A stretch of DNA of 64,000 bases, from assembly GCF_014529535.1 (NCBI RefSeq), contig NW_023503972.1, positions 4,154,001-4,218,000 on the forward strand, read 5' to 3'. Below, piece after piece: positions 1-12,863 of this stretch. The notes under the pieces were generated by a model. That model was not told where the DNA came from, made no database searches, and worked only from the letters and a program-made list of their open reading frames with translations. Origin of the DNA: Bradysia coprophila (taxonomy: Eukaryota; Arthropoda; Insecta; Diptera; Sciaridae). Numbering within the stretch: the first letter of the stretch is position 1; each line of letters begins with the position of its first letter. Made by a program: the position numbers and the translations under genes.

Positions 1-490
1 AAATGTGTCTAAGAGCGGAAAACAAGATCTTATTACTTATTGTTATTGGGCTGGTTCGGAAAACTGGAGTTTCTTCAGAAATATTGTTTGAATCTGCATG
101 AGTTTCAGGCATTGTTCATTCAGCGGATGAAGTTGAAGTACATTCAAAAAACATTTGTATTTTTTTCGTTTTATTTATGACCAGGACCTTAAGGCCAGCT
201 TTACATTGTCATGTAAAGCGCCTTAACCTGGCCTTAAGAATTTTTAATCGGAGACTCCAATAGATGAAGATTGGCTCACCTAGTATGTGTATATTACGTA
301 GATGGAAGCACGGGGTTTCAGTGGGTTTCGAACATTTAGTTTTTTCATGTTGCAGATATTGCAGTGTCAAATTCTGTCCAAGATGTGACATATTTGCAAG
401 GTATGGCCTTTTTCACAAAGTATAATCAGCGTAACCTTCGTAAAAACAATCTTGAATCTGACAAGAGCATGTGTGCCAACGTGTAAAAAA
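1..490 (+). other. Window edge; possible 3' exon of an unrecognised + strand gene
   Basis: No gene can be assigned. A good acceptor (pyrimidine-rich, ending ATGTTGCAG) lies at about 338-357. After it a frame stays open for about 43 codons to a TAA near 484, reading DIAVSNSVQDVTYLQG and onward, with ordinary coding-like codon use. A second acceptor-like site (TTGTTCATTCAG) lies near 123. Phases of the two candidates do not fit together simply, so this is only a possible terminal exon. A hairpin (CCTTAAGGCCAG paired with CTGGCCTTAAG) lies at 187-237. Confidence 0.2.
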
Positions 491-570
491 CAAATGTTCA
501 AATCCCACTGCTGAACCGTGGCGATCCGCTTGTCAAACGGACAGTACATAAACAAATTCCATCACCTATT

Positions 571-1732
571 GCACCCAAAAAAATGAAATTTTGGATGTAC
601 ATTAAAATCGCCCAATTTCTACGAGTAACCCGTAGAAAGTACGTTTAGGATGTACAATTTACGGATGAGTAAACCATTGGTCTTATCGTGTTTTTGGGGG
701 TTTTATCCGTATGTTGATGTACACTTTATTCGTACATTGTTGTACATTTAATCCGTACTTATCATGTGACAGTTCAACTGTCACAGTTGCAATTGTGAAT
801 TCTTTCAATTTGACCTCATTCCGCTCCTCAGATATCTTTTTTGCAATTATTTTCTTAGACAACAATAATTTTTATTTGTGGAATAAAAAAAAATTAAATG
901 AAAATGTTTAAAAAAAATCTGATGCGGGTTTGATTCGAAATTACGGAGAGGGCAGCCACATCAAGAATTCCTAACTTTGATCTGATGAGGCCGATCAAGG
1001 TGATTGATAAATGTAAGGTTGCTCGTAAAATTTGCAGCTAGTTTGTCTACCATTCCCACTTAGGTTAAAATGTGACTACAGGCTTGAAGTACAACAGACG
1101 TAGGAAGTAGAAAAAACTATTTGCTGATGGCGGAAGACTGTCATTTGGCAGGTGATGTTAATGACTGACAAGATGTTATGAATTTTGTCGTGTCAGTTTT
1201 TAACATGAACGTCATTTTTTAAAAGATTTTGCCAACTTCGATTTGAAATTATACTTTTTGGATATATAAGTCGGGAAATATTTTAAAACGAAATAAAACT
1301 TTTACAAAATCGTCGAATCTGAAACTAAAAAAGCACCACTGTGCCAATCAATTATTTACTTTACTTTTTAACCGTTAATTAGAAGCCGGTCGAAATTCAC
1401 GTTGATTATCTCAACGGCCTGTTAGCTCAGCAGGAAAGTCTTAGCCTGACGTGTGAGAGGTACCCGGTTCAAATCCAGCTAAACTTGTTTTTTTTTCTTT
1501 TATTATTTATGATTGTGATCCTTTTTCCAAACTAAAAAACAGATGATATGATATGATTGTATCATTACCAATCGTTAATTAGCTTTGATCTATTTTTAAA
1601 TTGACAAATAAACGTCAAAGTCTGTATGACACTTACTGTACGTTTTAAATGTACATGGTGTACGGATGAGTAAACCATTGGTCTTATCGTGTTTTTGGGC
1701 GATTAAAACGTAGAACTTTTTTTTGGGTGTGC
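571..1732. mobile_element. 1.16-kb inverted-repeat DNA element (non-autonomous)
   Basis: The left end (571-612, starting GCACCCAAAAAAATG) and the right end (1696-1732, ending TTTTTTTTGGGTGTGC) are inverted copies of each other that both run into AATCGCCCA. Just inside each end, at about 659-699 and 1659-1699, lies the same 40-bp block in the same orientation (GGATGAGTAAACCATTGGTC and onward). There is no transposase frame inside, so it would move only with help from elsewhere. A tRNA-like sequence is embedded near the right end. I could not define a target-site duplication. Confidence 0.7.
1415..1484 (+). repeat. tRNA-derived sequence (SINE head or tRNA pseudogene)
   Basis: An A-box (TTAGCTCAGCAGG) and a B-box (GGTTCAAATCC) are spaced as in a tRNA, followed by a T-run. 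The acceptor ends (GGCCTGT and the 3' side) do not pair and the T-stem is poor, so this is not a functional tRNA. It resembles the copy at 12754-12824 across about 64 bases. Confidence 0.5.
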
Positions 1733-1765
1733 TTCTGATTTTCTTCTGTACTGATACTGAACTGG

Positions 1766-1925
1766 ACTTCGTCGCACTTTTTCTCCGTCCAATATGAAAT
1801 ATACTATTCGTACCACGGACTAAAAGAATTATTTAGCGTATTCGATTCCAGACCTCGCCTTCGGCTCTGTCTGGAAACTTCTCACACGCTAAAAAAGACT
1901 TTTAGTCCTAGGTACGAAATGTACT
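1766..1925. repeat. Small inverted-repeat element, TTCGTACC..GGACTAAAAG family
   Basis: The two ends are inverted copies: ATTCGTACCACGGACTAAAA on the left and TTTTAGTCCTAGGTACGAAA on the right, each next to TTTAGCGT or ACGCTAAA. The same blocks recur near 55922-56090, where the two ends lie in the same orientation. No coding content. Confidence 0.55.
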
Positions 1926-4900
1926 ATTATCTGGAAGCTTTTTTTTATCAATTCAGTTGATTCAACATTAATTTTGTTTTTATAAGACAGCACTAGCTCA
2001 ATTTGCTTATAGTCGTCGTCGTTGTTAGTAACAGATGACATATAGTTATCACCAAAAAAATCCTCATAGTCAGCGAAAACGTCGAAAACGTTACACGATA
2101 TTAGCCATTCAATGCCTCCCGTTACCTTAATAAACTAAACAATAAACACATGTCAACACACGACAATTGAAAAACATTTTCTAATTTCAATATCTCAAAC
2201 CTATTCCGATTGAAATTCGACATCTTTCAAACTAATCAAATTGGCTTCACTCACTAAAACCCAAAAGTCTTTATATTGATATCAAATTTTCTCTGAACAC
2301 GAGGGGTCGTTCCATACAAATATAATATAAATGTTCCATGCATTGGCATGGCACAGGATTCATTGTAGTCCATAAAAACTACCCGAATAATATTGTAACA
2401 GTCAAGATAGAGGAGAGGAGAATGTGTTTATTGGTTGTTCTATGCAATCAAGTTAAAGTGTGTATAATAGTTTAGTGTGTGTTCCATCTTCTGGAATATA
2501 GGGATCGAAACGAAATAATTGCAAAGAATGTTTTAATAAATAAATTTATTGACGTAGCAGAGATGGTGATGCCATAATAAAATTTCGGGTTTTATGATAG
2601 GCAAACAATTTGTACACTTAAATAGGTATGATGGTGAGCTGAGCATTGAACATTGTATACATACAATACGTAGTAATAGTATGTTAATATCGATTGCAAA
2701 TAATGTATCCTTCTATCGTAAATGTTGAACGATTTGCGATTCAATTAGATTGTATGTCGGTAATACTGACATGAAAAGAATTTTAATATTACCCGAAATG
2801 CTTCCCAATCAAATAAATAAAAAATGTTTTTCTAATCAAATAAAATCGTTCGAAATTATCGAATGAATGGACTAGGCAAATGTTCGTTTTTATCGCGGCG
2901 TATAGTGTTCATTCAAATTAGTTTTGATGTTTTTCGAAAGTATAGTTTTGAGAATGGAACCGCATTGAATGCCGCCGGTCTATATGCATTCACATCAAGC
3001 ACATTCAAGCAGGAAACTATTGTTCGACATTTTATAAGTTCAAAGAAAACTTTAAATCCATTTTGAGTATGGTTTCGATTGTTGTCTTGAACAGCCAAAG
3101 AAATATTTAGAAAAGTCATTTCAAATGAAATAATTAGATTCGATTTAGAAAATATTTTAGTTCTCATCAGTTAATCGACTAGAAAATATTTTAGAACCAT
3201 TCAGCTCTCGAGTGCCTTTAATCTCTTAACGGACAAACACTCAAACATAATCTCATAATGTACATGTGGACGTCACGCGAACCGCTATTTTATAAGAAGC
3301 TAGGGACTTTTCATGATTTTACACATAAATAATTATCAGATCATAGCAACGATAATCATCACGATACGATCATCTAGCGTCAGTGATAACACAAATAAGA
3401 GATGACCTCAGACAAATGCTGTCGTAAATTACTGTTAGAACTAAAGAATGAAAAGATTTTGAAAATTCGAGAAATTGATTCTCGCAAATATACTCTGTGA
3501 CTGTAGCACATAAAAGTTCGTAATTTTAATTGTTAAAAATCACTTCTAAAAGTCCTCACAATAAAAATTCTGTGTAATCAGCCCCTACTAAGTTACAAAG
3601 AACTTTTGCTGCATTTTCGATCGTATTGAGAATTACCCGTTTCATTTCTTTTTACTAAGTGGCTGCTATTCAAAATGCTCCTTTCAGGTGGACCTGATTA
3701 AGTTCAGGCTTTCCTGAAGCTGATCTTGTCCCGAACTTAAAATTTCAGGTCGAATTTAGGTTAACTTGACAAAATCTCACCGAAAATTTCAGGTTAAACC
3801 TATGACAAATTTTTGCGCTGCCCGACACGAATATCGTTTGTTTGTTTTAAAACTTTTGTTACCTAGCCCTAAAAGGGTAAGAAGTCCTAACGAATATCCC
3901 GGCAACCGCACGTCGTAGAAAATCCAAGCTAGTGTTCAAATGAAGGTATTGGAGCCAAATTAAGAATGATATCGAATGGAATTCGTTACCACGTTTGGCG
4001 TAACTTACAAGTCGAAAACGTGACTTGTTAGGCACGCCCAACCTATTTTTTTTTTTAATAAAATCTTTCCTGTGCAGAGTAGTCGAATCAAACCTCAAAT
4101 TTACACTTGCAAGGTACATTCATGGTGTCATGTATTTTTGGTGTCACTGCAAAGCTGGTGATCAGAATAAAAGATCTTTAGATTAACGAGCTTATCTACG
4201 AGCTCGTCCTCTCTAAGAGGAATAGATTGAAATAGGCTCAATCAGCGCGTCAAATGACTACCTTTATATACTGGTGTTCATACTCCAACATAACCAAAGG
4301 TGAGACCAGAGTCTACCATAACACTTACGTCAGTTCACGCCGTAAGTGTGCCAAAAATTTTAATTTTAAGTGAACGATTCGATGAAAAAGTGAACCGAAA
4401 AATACATTTCAACGCTTCATTGTATGAAAATGATGCTACGTTAGAAAGACCTCCGCACTTTCCATTTTGGATTTCGACCGCACTTACGACGTGAGTTCTC
4501 TCGGGAGCAGTACCCCCAAAGTGCCACCCACAATCACCAAGTTTCAGCAAAGCTGGTGAGCAGTGAAAACCATTTTTTTCGGATACAGAGGAACTGCCAG
4601 AAGTTCATCGAAGTAGTCATATTTTTAGCCATATTAACACAATAAGACACTATTTTCCCTGAAATTACCTGGATTAATTTTCATAAGAAAAGTGTATGGT
4701 TTCAGTTGTGATCGCCTCCCACTACCCACAATAGCGAGGAATTTTTTGGAAGTTTTTTTTTGCTGTTGAACGAATACCTTTCTCGGCACATATAAAAAGA
4801 TCCACTAGAAAACGCGTCCGATTTCGGTAGACTGTTTTTCAAAAGAATCGATTATAATCATCTGGAGAGGAAACTTCACAAACGGACCTTCACAGTACAC

Positions 4901-5478
4901 ATACCAGTATGAGAGGTTCCAATGCTCAAAACAAACCGACAACGAAAAACAATTTGCTGCACGCAACACACTCGTTCCACTTATGTCGAACCATTGACTA
5001 GAGAGACCGTAGAAACGTATATTTTAAAGACCCGTAGTTCTATGTTGTAAGCTATTCATCAACAGAAAGAAAAATTCGTGGAAAAATAGACCTAAGCATA
5101 AATATGACACCTCCATGCTAATTCATTGGTTTTTAACAGCATCCAATACCTTTTGTAGATTGGTTTGTATTGACGAATGGTTGTTTATTATCATGTCAAG
5201 GTGGTTTTTACAATTTTTTGTTGTGTAATTATTACAGCGATTATCGCATGTTGTAGCCTAAACTTACCGACTAACACTAACACTAAGATTCCACTCATCG
5301 AACTCTATATTTAGCACAGCAACATGCGATAATTTGTATCAATTTCGTCTTTGTATAAAATTCTAAATTCAGATTTGATCCGCATCTTATTCTTTAACGG
5401 GATGTGTGTGTCCAGAATCTGATGGTTCTTCGTAATGGTAAATGCTTCCTTGTAACTTGTATTGAACATCGAAAATAC
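1926..5478. other. Intergenic, AT-rich, repeat remnants
   Basis: No gene seen. About 3660-3830 contains repeated TTCAGGT/AACCTGA motifs, also dense at 18470-18640. The segment 4335-4480 is a degenerate inverted copy of 12385-12515 (shared GATGAAAAAGTGAACCGAAA). The rest looks like unique AT-rich DNA without splice-bounded open frames. Confidence 0.5.
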
Positions 5479-7285
5479 CTACGGGACTCTCGATTCCAAC
5501 GAAATCAAATGATCGGTGCAAAGTTTCAACGAAACATAGGACTTCAGTCTAATGTCTTTCATTGTCATTGACGTACTAAACTTAAACTTTCTGATCAATT
5601 GAACTGTGGCAATTTTCAGCGCAATGGTGGAATATTTATTAGCTATACAAATACGCGATCCGCCTGAGAAGGGCAGAAATGAAAACAGATGACGACTTTC
5701 CGAATCATCCGCATAGAATCGTTCCGGCTTGAATTCGTCCGAATCAACACCCCAAATGTCTTTGCGACGGTGCAGGGCGCAAAAGTTCATCACCAATTTC
5801 ACTCCTTTCGGAATAACCAGACCGGGCTCAATTTCAAAATCGTCGGTGACTTCTCGCAGAATCATCGGTACGGTGGGCATTAGTCGATAAGTTTCCTTTA
5901 GCACAAGGTCCAGATATTCGATGCTCTTTATGATGTCAGAACTTCGGACATCTTCGTCGCATAAAATTGAACTTTGAACGGATTCGTACAGTTTCTGTTG
6001 AATGTCTGGATGCATTGCCAGCAGCAGTATGGTGTGCGCCATTGCATTGGCTAATATTTCGTATCCGGCTATGAAATTCAGAACATGATCGAGAATTTCC
6101 TTGTCGTTGAATTTTTCCTCGTTCCGAATGATGTGATCGATCAGCACGCATCTTCCATTGTGTGATGTATTGTCTGTACATTCGCTTGCCTCCATGATTG
6201 ATCGACGCCTTTTGACTATGTAGTGTCGGAATTCGTTCAACGTCTGCTGAGCAGTCTTCTCGTCCCGCCGCAATTTCGTTAGTTTGAACAGTGTCTTGGG
6301 ATATAAAAATGGAATTTCAGTCTTGTGGTTGAAGGCCTCTTCGGTGCTGAAAGGAAAAATACAACATTTAGGTTCCTTTTCAAGCGACTTAGCTTGACTT
6401 ACTATTGAGCAACAGACGTGATAGCCGCTCAATAATGAAACATCTATTTAGGTCACTTGCTAAACTCAGAAGTAGCCTTAGTTCTGGTGGGGATTTCCGA
6501 ACCTAAATTACCTTCTTTAAGCCAAAATTTAAAGGCCACCTACGCTAAATAAATACTAATTTCAACCATAAGAATTCCTTAACGGCTCTAACGTCTGTTC
6601 AAGGTTGAAGCAGTGCGATAATATGTAAGAGGAAACACCCAAGGACTTACGTTTCAAAACCGCTGAAGATTTTTTCATAAGTCGCCTCGTCAAACAAATC
6701 TTTGGCTTTCATATCCATCGACGTTTCACACAAAACATCAAACGAAAATCTCTTCGCAATCGGTAGAAAACTAAATTCCTTCCCCTTCGTTTCGCCGTCT
6801 AAAGTTGCACAAAACTCATCACTACAATCCGCAAATATTTTAACAAAACTTTCCAGCGCCGACAGACTAAAGCAATAATTGAAAAACTTTCGATGTTCCT
6901 TCCACTTCAAACTAGTACGTCCAGCGGTCAGTGCCGTTTCGCGTTCCATTAGCACATAAAATAGATTCCACTTATCAGCACACTTGGGCGACATCAGAAC
7001 TTTCTGAATTCTTTGTGGATGATTCACGAATACGACCAACAGTGGGCCGAACCACACTTTGACCATATCCGAATATTGAAGGCACAATGTGGTAATGATT
7101 TTGAATCGCTCCTCGGCACTGGAAACGCCAAGTTTAATGATCGTATACAATCGCTCAATGCAAAACGGATACCGAGGATTGAATTTGTGGTAAGGCATTT
7201 TCAGTTGATGCAATACCCGAGAATTAATAGTTGAAATTGCATACAAGCAAACGATAACAACCGATAGAATTACAAGCAACAACAT
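5479..7285 (-). CDS. Cytochrome P450, CYP4-clan, two exons, 500 aa
   Basis: Heme-thiolate monooxygenase of the endoplasmic reticulum; the substrate cannot be deduced. Exons are 7285-6651 and 6346-5479. The 304-bp intron has donor GTAAGTCC and acceptor TTCCTTTCAG, and the phase-2 junction restores an unbroken 500-residue frame, normal for the family. An N-terminal membrane anchor covers residues 1-20. The C-helix W-x3-R (WKEHR) lies near 127, the I-helix at 301-312, ExxR (ETYR) at 363-366, PERF follows, and the heme loop FLPFSGGSRIC ends in the axial Cys445. Oddity: the I-helix reads AGYEIL where the family usually has AGxDT, so the catalytic Thr is Ile309. The start is the first ATG, with an initiator 27 bases upstream. 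No P450 paralogue lies nearby. Placement in the CYP4 clan is by overall resemblance; the subfamily is not assigned. Confidence 0.9.
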
Positions 7286-7311
7286 CTTTACGGTCTCAGC
7301 GTATTCTCAAA

Positions 7312-7316
7312 ACTGA
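7312..7316 (-). promoter_or_regulatory. Candidate arthropod initiator (TCAGT) of the P450 gene
   Basis: On the minus strand CCAGTCAGTTTTG lies 27 bases upstream of the P450 ATG. TCAGT is the standard arthropod initiator. No convincing TATA box is placed 25-30 bases upstream of it. Confidence 0.35.
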
Positions 7317-9005
7317 CTGGTGGAATATGTTTCTTTCATCGACTTGAATTTCAAATTTTCCCTCAGATGCTCAAGGCACATAAGATTATGTTCTGTTTAA
7401 ACTAGAAATTACATTAACTTTATGTGTAGCTTGACAAAATCTGTTTGTGCTTGTTATTATCATCCACATATTTCCGATGCGTGTGAGGTGTAACCTTTGA
7501 AGAAAATTTTTCGTCTTGTAAATTTGTTTAGTTTGTGAGTTTATGGGCAGCGTATCGTAACTATAGTGTTTTGTGTTTGCCTAAACGTTTTTAATATTTT
7601 ACAATTTACAAGTCCGATATATTCAAGATAAATATTCATACAAAATGTGTGCCTATGATGCCCATCCTCAATCAATATATTTAACGATTTTTTAAAATTT
7701 CTAATACATTCTCAAAGGATACCAGAGTATGCCAATAATCGAAAGTGGTTAGGGATATAGCTTACGAAAAGTTACGACGATAGAATAGAACTCAAATTTT
7801 CAAATTTTCTTGGGTTTTATTTGTTCTACTAGTTCCAATCATTCCACTTTAATTTCATCAGGTAAACCAGTGGTAACAGGACAACAAATCTGCTAAGAAG
7901 GTTCACGTACCTCTTTACATGTACTTGTCTAGTGAATCATAAGCGGAATAAAAATATCAAACCACATCATCACTGAACATGCGAGGGGCTTGTGGTACCT
8001 CGATGACTACGCTGGTTTTTCTCTGCAAATTTAAATTGAACTTGAGACTTGCAAAGTCCTCTCATGTAAAAGTTAGCAAAATTCTTAGTTATTTATTCAA
8101 CGCAGTGTTTCCTTAGGGAGGTCAATTGGACATTATTTCATGCTGAAAAGTTGAGTAAAGTTAGCTACTATGGGTATGGCATTATGACGGGAAAAGAATC
8201 CATTTTCCAACATTTTACAAAGAGTCCAATTGGAAAAGAAATCTGGAGGAAGCTAAAACCAATAGTAGTTTTTAGTGGCCGACTAAGTAATTAAGTACTC
8301 TATTACAGAGCTTTCGTAATATTCATAGAGTAGACAAGCACACCTGTACAGTACATCACTGTGTGCTTAGTCTACGGTATACAATCAATTTTGTACAAAA
8401 TATCGAGACCTATGCTAAAGGGATCTCGTCGTCGCTTAGGGCGATATTTCTTGACTTGCAAAAGACACTTTTATTGCGCACTTTTACTGTTTACTAATAA
8501 AAACCTTCCAGACAATTAGAATCCGAAACGAAATCCAATAAAACATCGAAAGTCAAGTAGGTTTTATTTGCACTTGTACGCACATACATTATATACTGGA
8601 TAAACAAATTCGCAATGAATTTCGAAATGAAATGTAACGCCTTCGCTACGGAAGGTCTAATAAATGTAAAATCTTTAGCAAATAGCATAATTTATAATCG
8701 GTTGTAAAGTAAAATCTTATGCATGTGAGCAGCGAATTTATGTTACGTCGCATCGAAACAGATGAACATTTCATGTGCTGAAGGCACGACAGTATAATCA
8801 AATAAAACCCCATCAAAAGTTTAACTATTGTATAAATGAAAATGATCTTACGTCCCCATATTTTTAATGATGATTTTATAGTACAGCCGAACGTTACTTC
8901 ATGTTGTTGTTTCCATTCGAAATTTATCCTGGCTGAGATGTCCTAGTTGGGTTCGGTACGCCAAACGTATATTCGGTTGTATTTCAAGTCAAGTGAACTG
9001 AACCA
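7317..9005. other. Intergenic, nothing recognised
   Basis: AT-rich sequence without a supportable gene. Open frames here are short, lack splice context and look like chance. Confidence 0.5.
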
Positions 9006-9072
9006 TTTGCAACCAGCAGTGTTATGCACTCGCCTTCATTCAAAACGATTCGGGTTTGATTCCCGTGCCACA
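9006..9072 (+). repeat. Degenerate tRNA-derived sequence
   Basis: A clear B-box (GGGTTTGATTCCCGTGCC) follows a degraded A-box region (GTTATGCACTCGCCTTC). It lacks a paired acceptor stem, so it is a SINE head or tRNA pseudogene, of a different tRNA ancestry from the other two copies in the window. Confidence 0.4.
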
Positions 9073-9466
9073 AAATTCCACATCGATTATCGCATTGCTA
9101 ACGTCCTAGAGTTCACTCAAGCTTCATAATTTGGGTAGTTGCAGTGTGTTTGGTGGCGGCAACGATGTACACTCTCATGAATGAGTCGTATGACGTAAAC
9201 AACGTAACCCAACTACGATGAATTTGTGGAAACATATCTAGCCTACATTTGGGCGATATATCAATTAAACACCTACTTTTCCGCGGACAGTACATTTGAG
9301 TACTTCGAGGCAGAGCCAATTTTTTGGGAAAATTTTACCAAAGTATTCCAAAATTTAACAAATTAATTTTTGGAAAATTCGGTAAGTTGGCCTTGCTTCA
9401 AAGTTTGGCTCAGAGGTCACATTAAGACTGCACTTGTTCTTGGCTGTAAAAGGTTGGTGAGGACCG

Positions 9467-9834
9467 CAGGGCCTATTTTTGGAAATTTTTTCCCAAAATT
9501 TCCAAAAAATTGCCAAAAATTTACAAAAGCTGCGAATTTTTCCATAATTTTTAACTGTTTTGGCAACTCCGGAGCTCAGCCTTATGTTTTAGACGGCTCT
9601 CAATGATTTATGTTTGATTATTGACGCTCTCATTTTTCAAATTAATCATGTTCGTCTTCATTTGAAACCTGATAGTGTCTAGAAATTAATAATCGAGAGT
9701 CAGTTAAGACGCAAGGCTGATTCAGCAGTTGCCAAAACCGTTCGAAATGGAGTAAAAATTTGGTTTTTGGACGTTCGCAGTTTTTTTTTGGCAATTTTGG
9801 AAAATATTTAAAAAAAATCCAAAAATAGGCCCTG
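9467..9834. mobile_element. hAT-like non-autonomous element, CAGGGCCTATTTTTGG ends
   Basis: The ends are inverted copies, CAGGGCCTATTTTTGGA and TCCAAAAATAGGCCCTG, followed by imperfect inverted stretches rich in GCCAAAA/TTTTGGC. The CAGGG..CCCTG termini are typical of hAT elements. The flanks share GGTGAGG, but its distance from the left end is not exact, so the target duplication is uncertain. Related termini occur near 18475, 42646, 54574, 55630 and 58555. Confidence 0.55.
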
Positions 9835-12753
9835 GGTGAGGTCTCTAAACACACAAATCATGTCATGATTTTAGACCGAGTTACGCACAGTCATGTGAAA
9901 TTTGATATATATACTCAGATCAACTTGACGGCAGCGCTGTACTAAAACATACTAAAATGCGGCCAAGTAATGAACAAATTCCACAATCTATACAAACCCG
10001 ACTATATCGCATCGTTATACTTTGTTTAACGATTATAATGCACTTTCAAGACAAATTATTCTTTGGATGGACATTTGAGTTAAGAACTTTTTTATTAACC
10101 TGGTAATCGTACGGGATGGATCAAAAATTACACAAACATTTTAATGTAAACGGAAGTTTATTTCGATGTCTGTCTCGAATAATGCAGTAAAAGATGCGAT
10201 ACCCCTGCCCATAAAATATTAATATTCAACATCAAAGATGCTGTGGAACGTATACAGGAGTTTGTTATGATTTGCCATTATAACTGATGATATAAATCGT
10301 GTTTCGTAAGCGTATGATACTGTATGACTGTCGGCTGAGTTGTGTCATAGTTAATTACATGTAATAACAAATGTGTGTGAAGCAAAACCGCACATAAATA
10401 TCTCATTTCGACGATGTGTTCCAATGGATAAAATGTGACATCAAAGTAGTCAATTTAATCAACCATTAACCTAAATGCTCCCCTTATGATTACTGTCAAA
10501 CATCTGCCGAGTTTCCATTTTACATAAACGACAATTTCGGTCAATTAGCTATAAAAACAGAAAATGCTTTAATTATGTCTAAGCACTTCGAATACACAGC
10601 ACCGCACCACCAAATTACGACACAATTTACTCACAAAAGATATCCATCCCACCTTCAAAAAAAGAGTTGGATGTTACAACACTCAAAGTTTTAAAATAAG
10701 CCAACCATATCGCAACCCCATTTGAAATAATATAAACACCGTCGTCGTCGGGATGAATGTGGCATGTTGGTTGAATAAAACGTTTTTGCTGTTTAAATTG
10801 TAAGATAAATAGACGGTCGGTATAAATGTACTGTTTTAGAATCAGAATTTCTCTCTAATCCTTTTTATATGACTAATATAACATACTTGCATGATGGTTT
10901 GCTATTCAAATTATTTACCATGAAATGGTTGTGAAGCTCACTGTATTTTTGTTTTGAATAAACGATGCGATGGTGAACAAAGTGAAGTCAACTATTTCGC
11001 GTAGCAGTTAGCAAATGTTCAAAAGGATACACTGAAGTGATTGCAATTGAAAATTGGAAAATTCTTTTGGCACCATATGTCTCGAGTAGTTTGAATTGGT
11101 AACCATGTCAATATTTCCTGCCTTGACTTGGCCTCGAGTCTGACACCCAATGCAATAAAATGTCTTCATATGATCTCGGCCAACACATTTACAGTTACGT
11201 GAAATGCCGCTCTGTATACACGAATGCACACCCAAAGACCCATATTATAATTGCGTAGTTTCAGTCCTAGTGACATAAATAACTATTGCTTCACATAGAG
11301 AAGATAAAAAAGTTATTGGACATTCTAGGAAAGGTCTTCAACTTTCAGCTAATTGTTATTTCCATCAATTAGACAATACAGGTCAGAAGGAAAATATTCT
11401 ATGTGACAGTGAGTGAACAATTCAACGAATTTTCGTCGGTTGTTGTATAATGTGGACTGTAGCTAGTATGACCTTATTAACTGAAATTGGTCACGTGACG
11501 TGACATGCCTTCAACAAAGCAGAAGCAAATTAGGACCAAAATCCTACTGGATTCGAAAGGCACACCGAACTTCAATCTAAAAAATAAATTAAAAATGGCA
11601 ACAAAGGTGAAGCGATATAAAACATCAATTTCAGCTTTCCAGCAGTTCGCAATGAGAAAAAATAATATTTTAAAATTAATCTGTCATTTAAATATCGCTT
11701 TAACGATTTTCATCAATTGACGAGGTAAAAAATTGATGGAAATGTTAAACGTTCTGGGTTGGCGGTGGAAAAGCAATATTTACAAAAATGTAAAATAATT
11801 AAAAATCCACATCCAAATATTTTATGCAGCGAAAAGCAGACTCTATTATGAATGGAAAATCCTATTTGCACTTTAATTTACCCGCGAAGCTTTGGGGTGC
11901 AGTTCATTTTTTATGTTTCTATTTTACTTTTCATTTTTATTAAAAGCAACAAAGCCGAATGGTATTACCTTGTCGATATATTTACAAAGCTCTTTAGGAG
12001 AAGTATTTCTACAGCGGATCAGGACCGTATTCAGACAGAAATCTCAGAGGATGGTCTAAAGAAATTACGTCAACAAATACATATACCTACTATAAATCAC
12101 TTACGTTATGTAAGTGATAAATGACACTAATGCGAATAAATGTTTGAAATATAAATATTATTAATCTAGCGCGAGCGGAGCGAGTGAATTTTTTTTTCTG
12201 ATTATCGCTAACATTAAAAATTTGGCAGCTTTAGGGAATCAGAAACTCAAGCGAAGGTTAGAAATTTATTTTAATATTTGTGGAAAAAAAATTATTGAAA
12301 AATTATGTCCCATTAAATGCTTAAAATTTAACGCTATGCAAAAGCACGGATAAAAGTCTGAAATTGTAAGTGTGATCGAAATTCAAAATCTTATGCAAGT
12401 CTTTCTAACGCAGCGTCATTTTCATACAAGGAAGCGTTGAAACGTATTTTTCGGTTCACTTTTTCATCGACTCGTTCACTTGAAATTCAAATTTTAGGCC
12501 CAATTACGGCGTGAATTGTAATACTCTTGCTGGGGATTGAGGAAATTCAAATCTTCTGTGGATTTAAAATCACATCCAATTCAACCTAGAATATATTTGA
12601 GGGTATCACTGATTTTTTCCTTCATATATACAAATTCTAAGTTGTGTTTCAAACCTTGAATTTGCAAATAGATATCACATTTAATCTTTTGAGGGTTATT
12701 ACTCTCCGTAACAGCTGTTCAAAATAACCTCCAACAAGATGAACACGATTAAG
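9835..12753. other. Intergenic; one doubtful small ORF
   Basis: No firm gene. An ORF at 11852-12124 (+) would encode 90 aa with a hydrophobic segment (FIFYVSILLFIFI) near the N-terminus, followed by a donor-like TATGTAAGTG. It sits among repeat debris (GCGAGCGGAGCGAG at about 12171 and the repeat at 12385-12515), so it may belong to a decayed element. The remainder shows nothing I recognise. Confidence 0.35.
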
Positions 12754-12824
12754 AACGCAATAGCTCAGTGTAAAGATTCTAGACTAGTGTCCTGGAGGTC
12801 TCGGGTTCAAATCTCGTCAGATTA
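12754..12824 (+). repeat. tRNA-derived sequence (SINE head or tRNA pseudogene)
   Basis: A-box-like ATAGCTCAGTG and B-box GGTTCAAATCTCG are at tRNA spacing, followed by an A/T-rich tail (ATTAAATTAAATTAAA), as in a short SINE. Resembles 1415-1484. Confidence 0.5.
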
Positions 12825-12863
12825 AATTAAATTAAAATAATTTCTTTCTCTGATTTATAAGAA

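Noticed and set aside
11505-11720. 71-codon Lys-rich + strand ORF
   Set aside because: Low-complexity Lys/Ile/Asn composition as expected from AT-rich DNA; no supporting signal.
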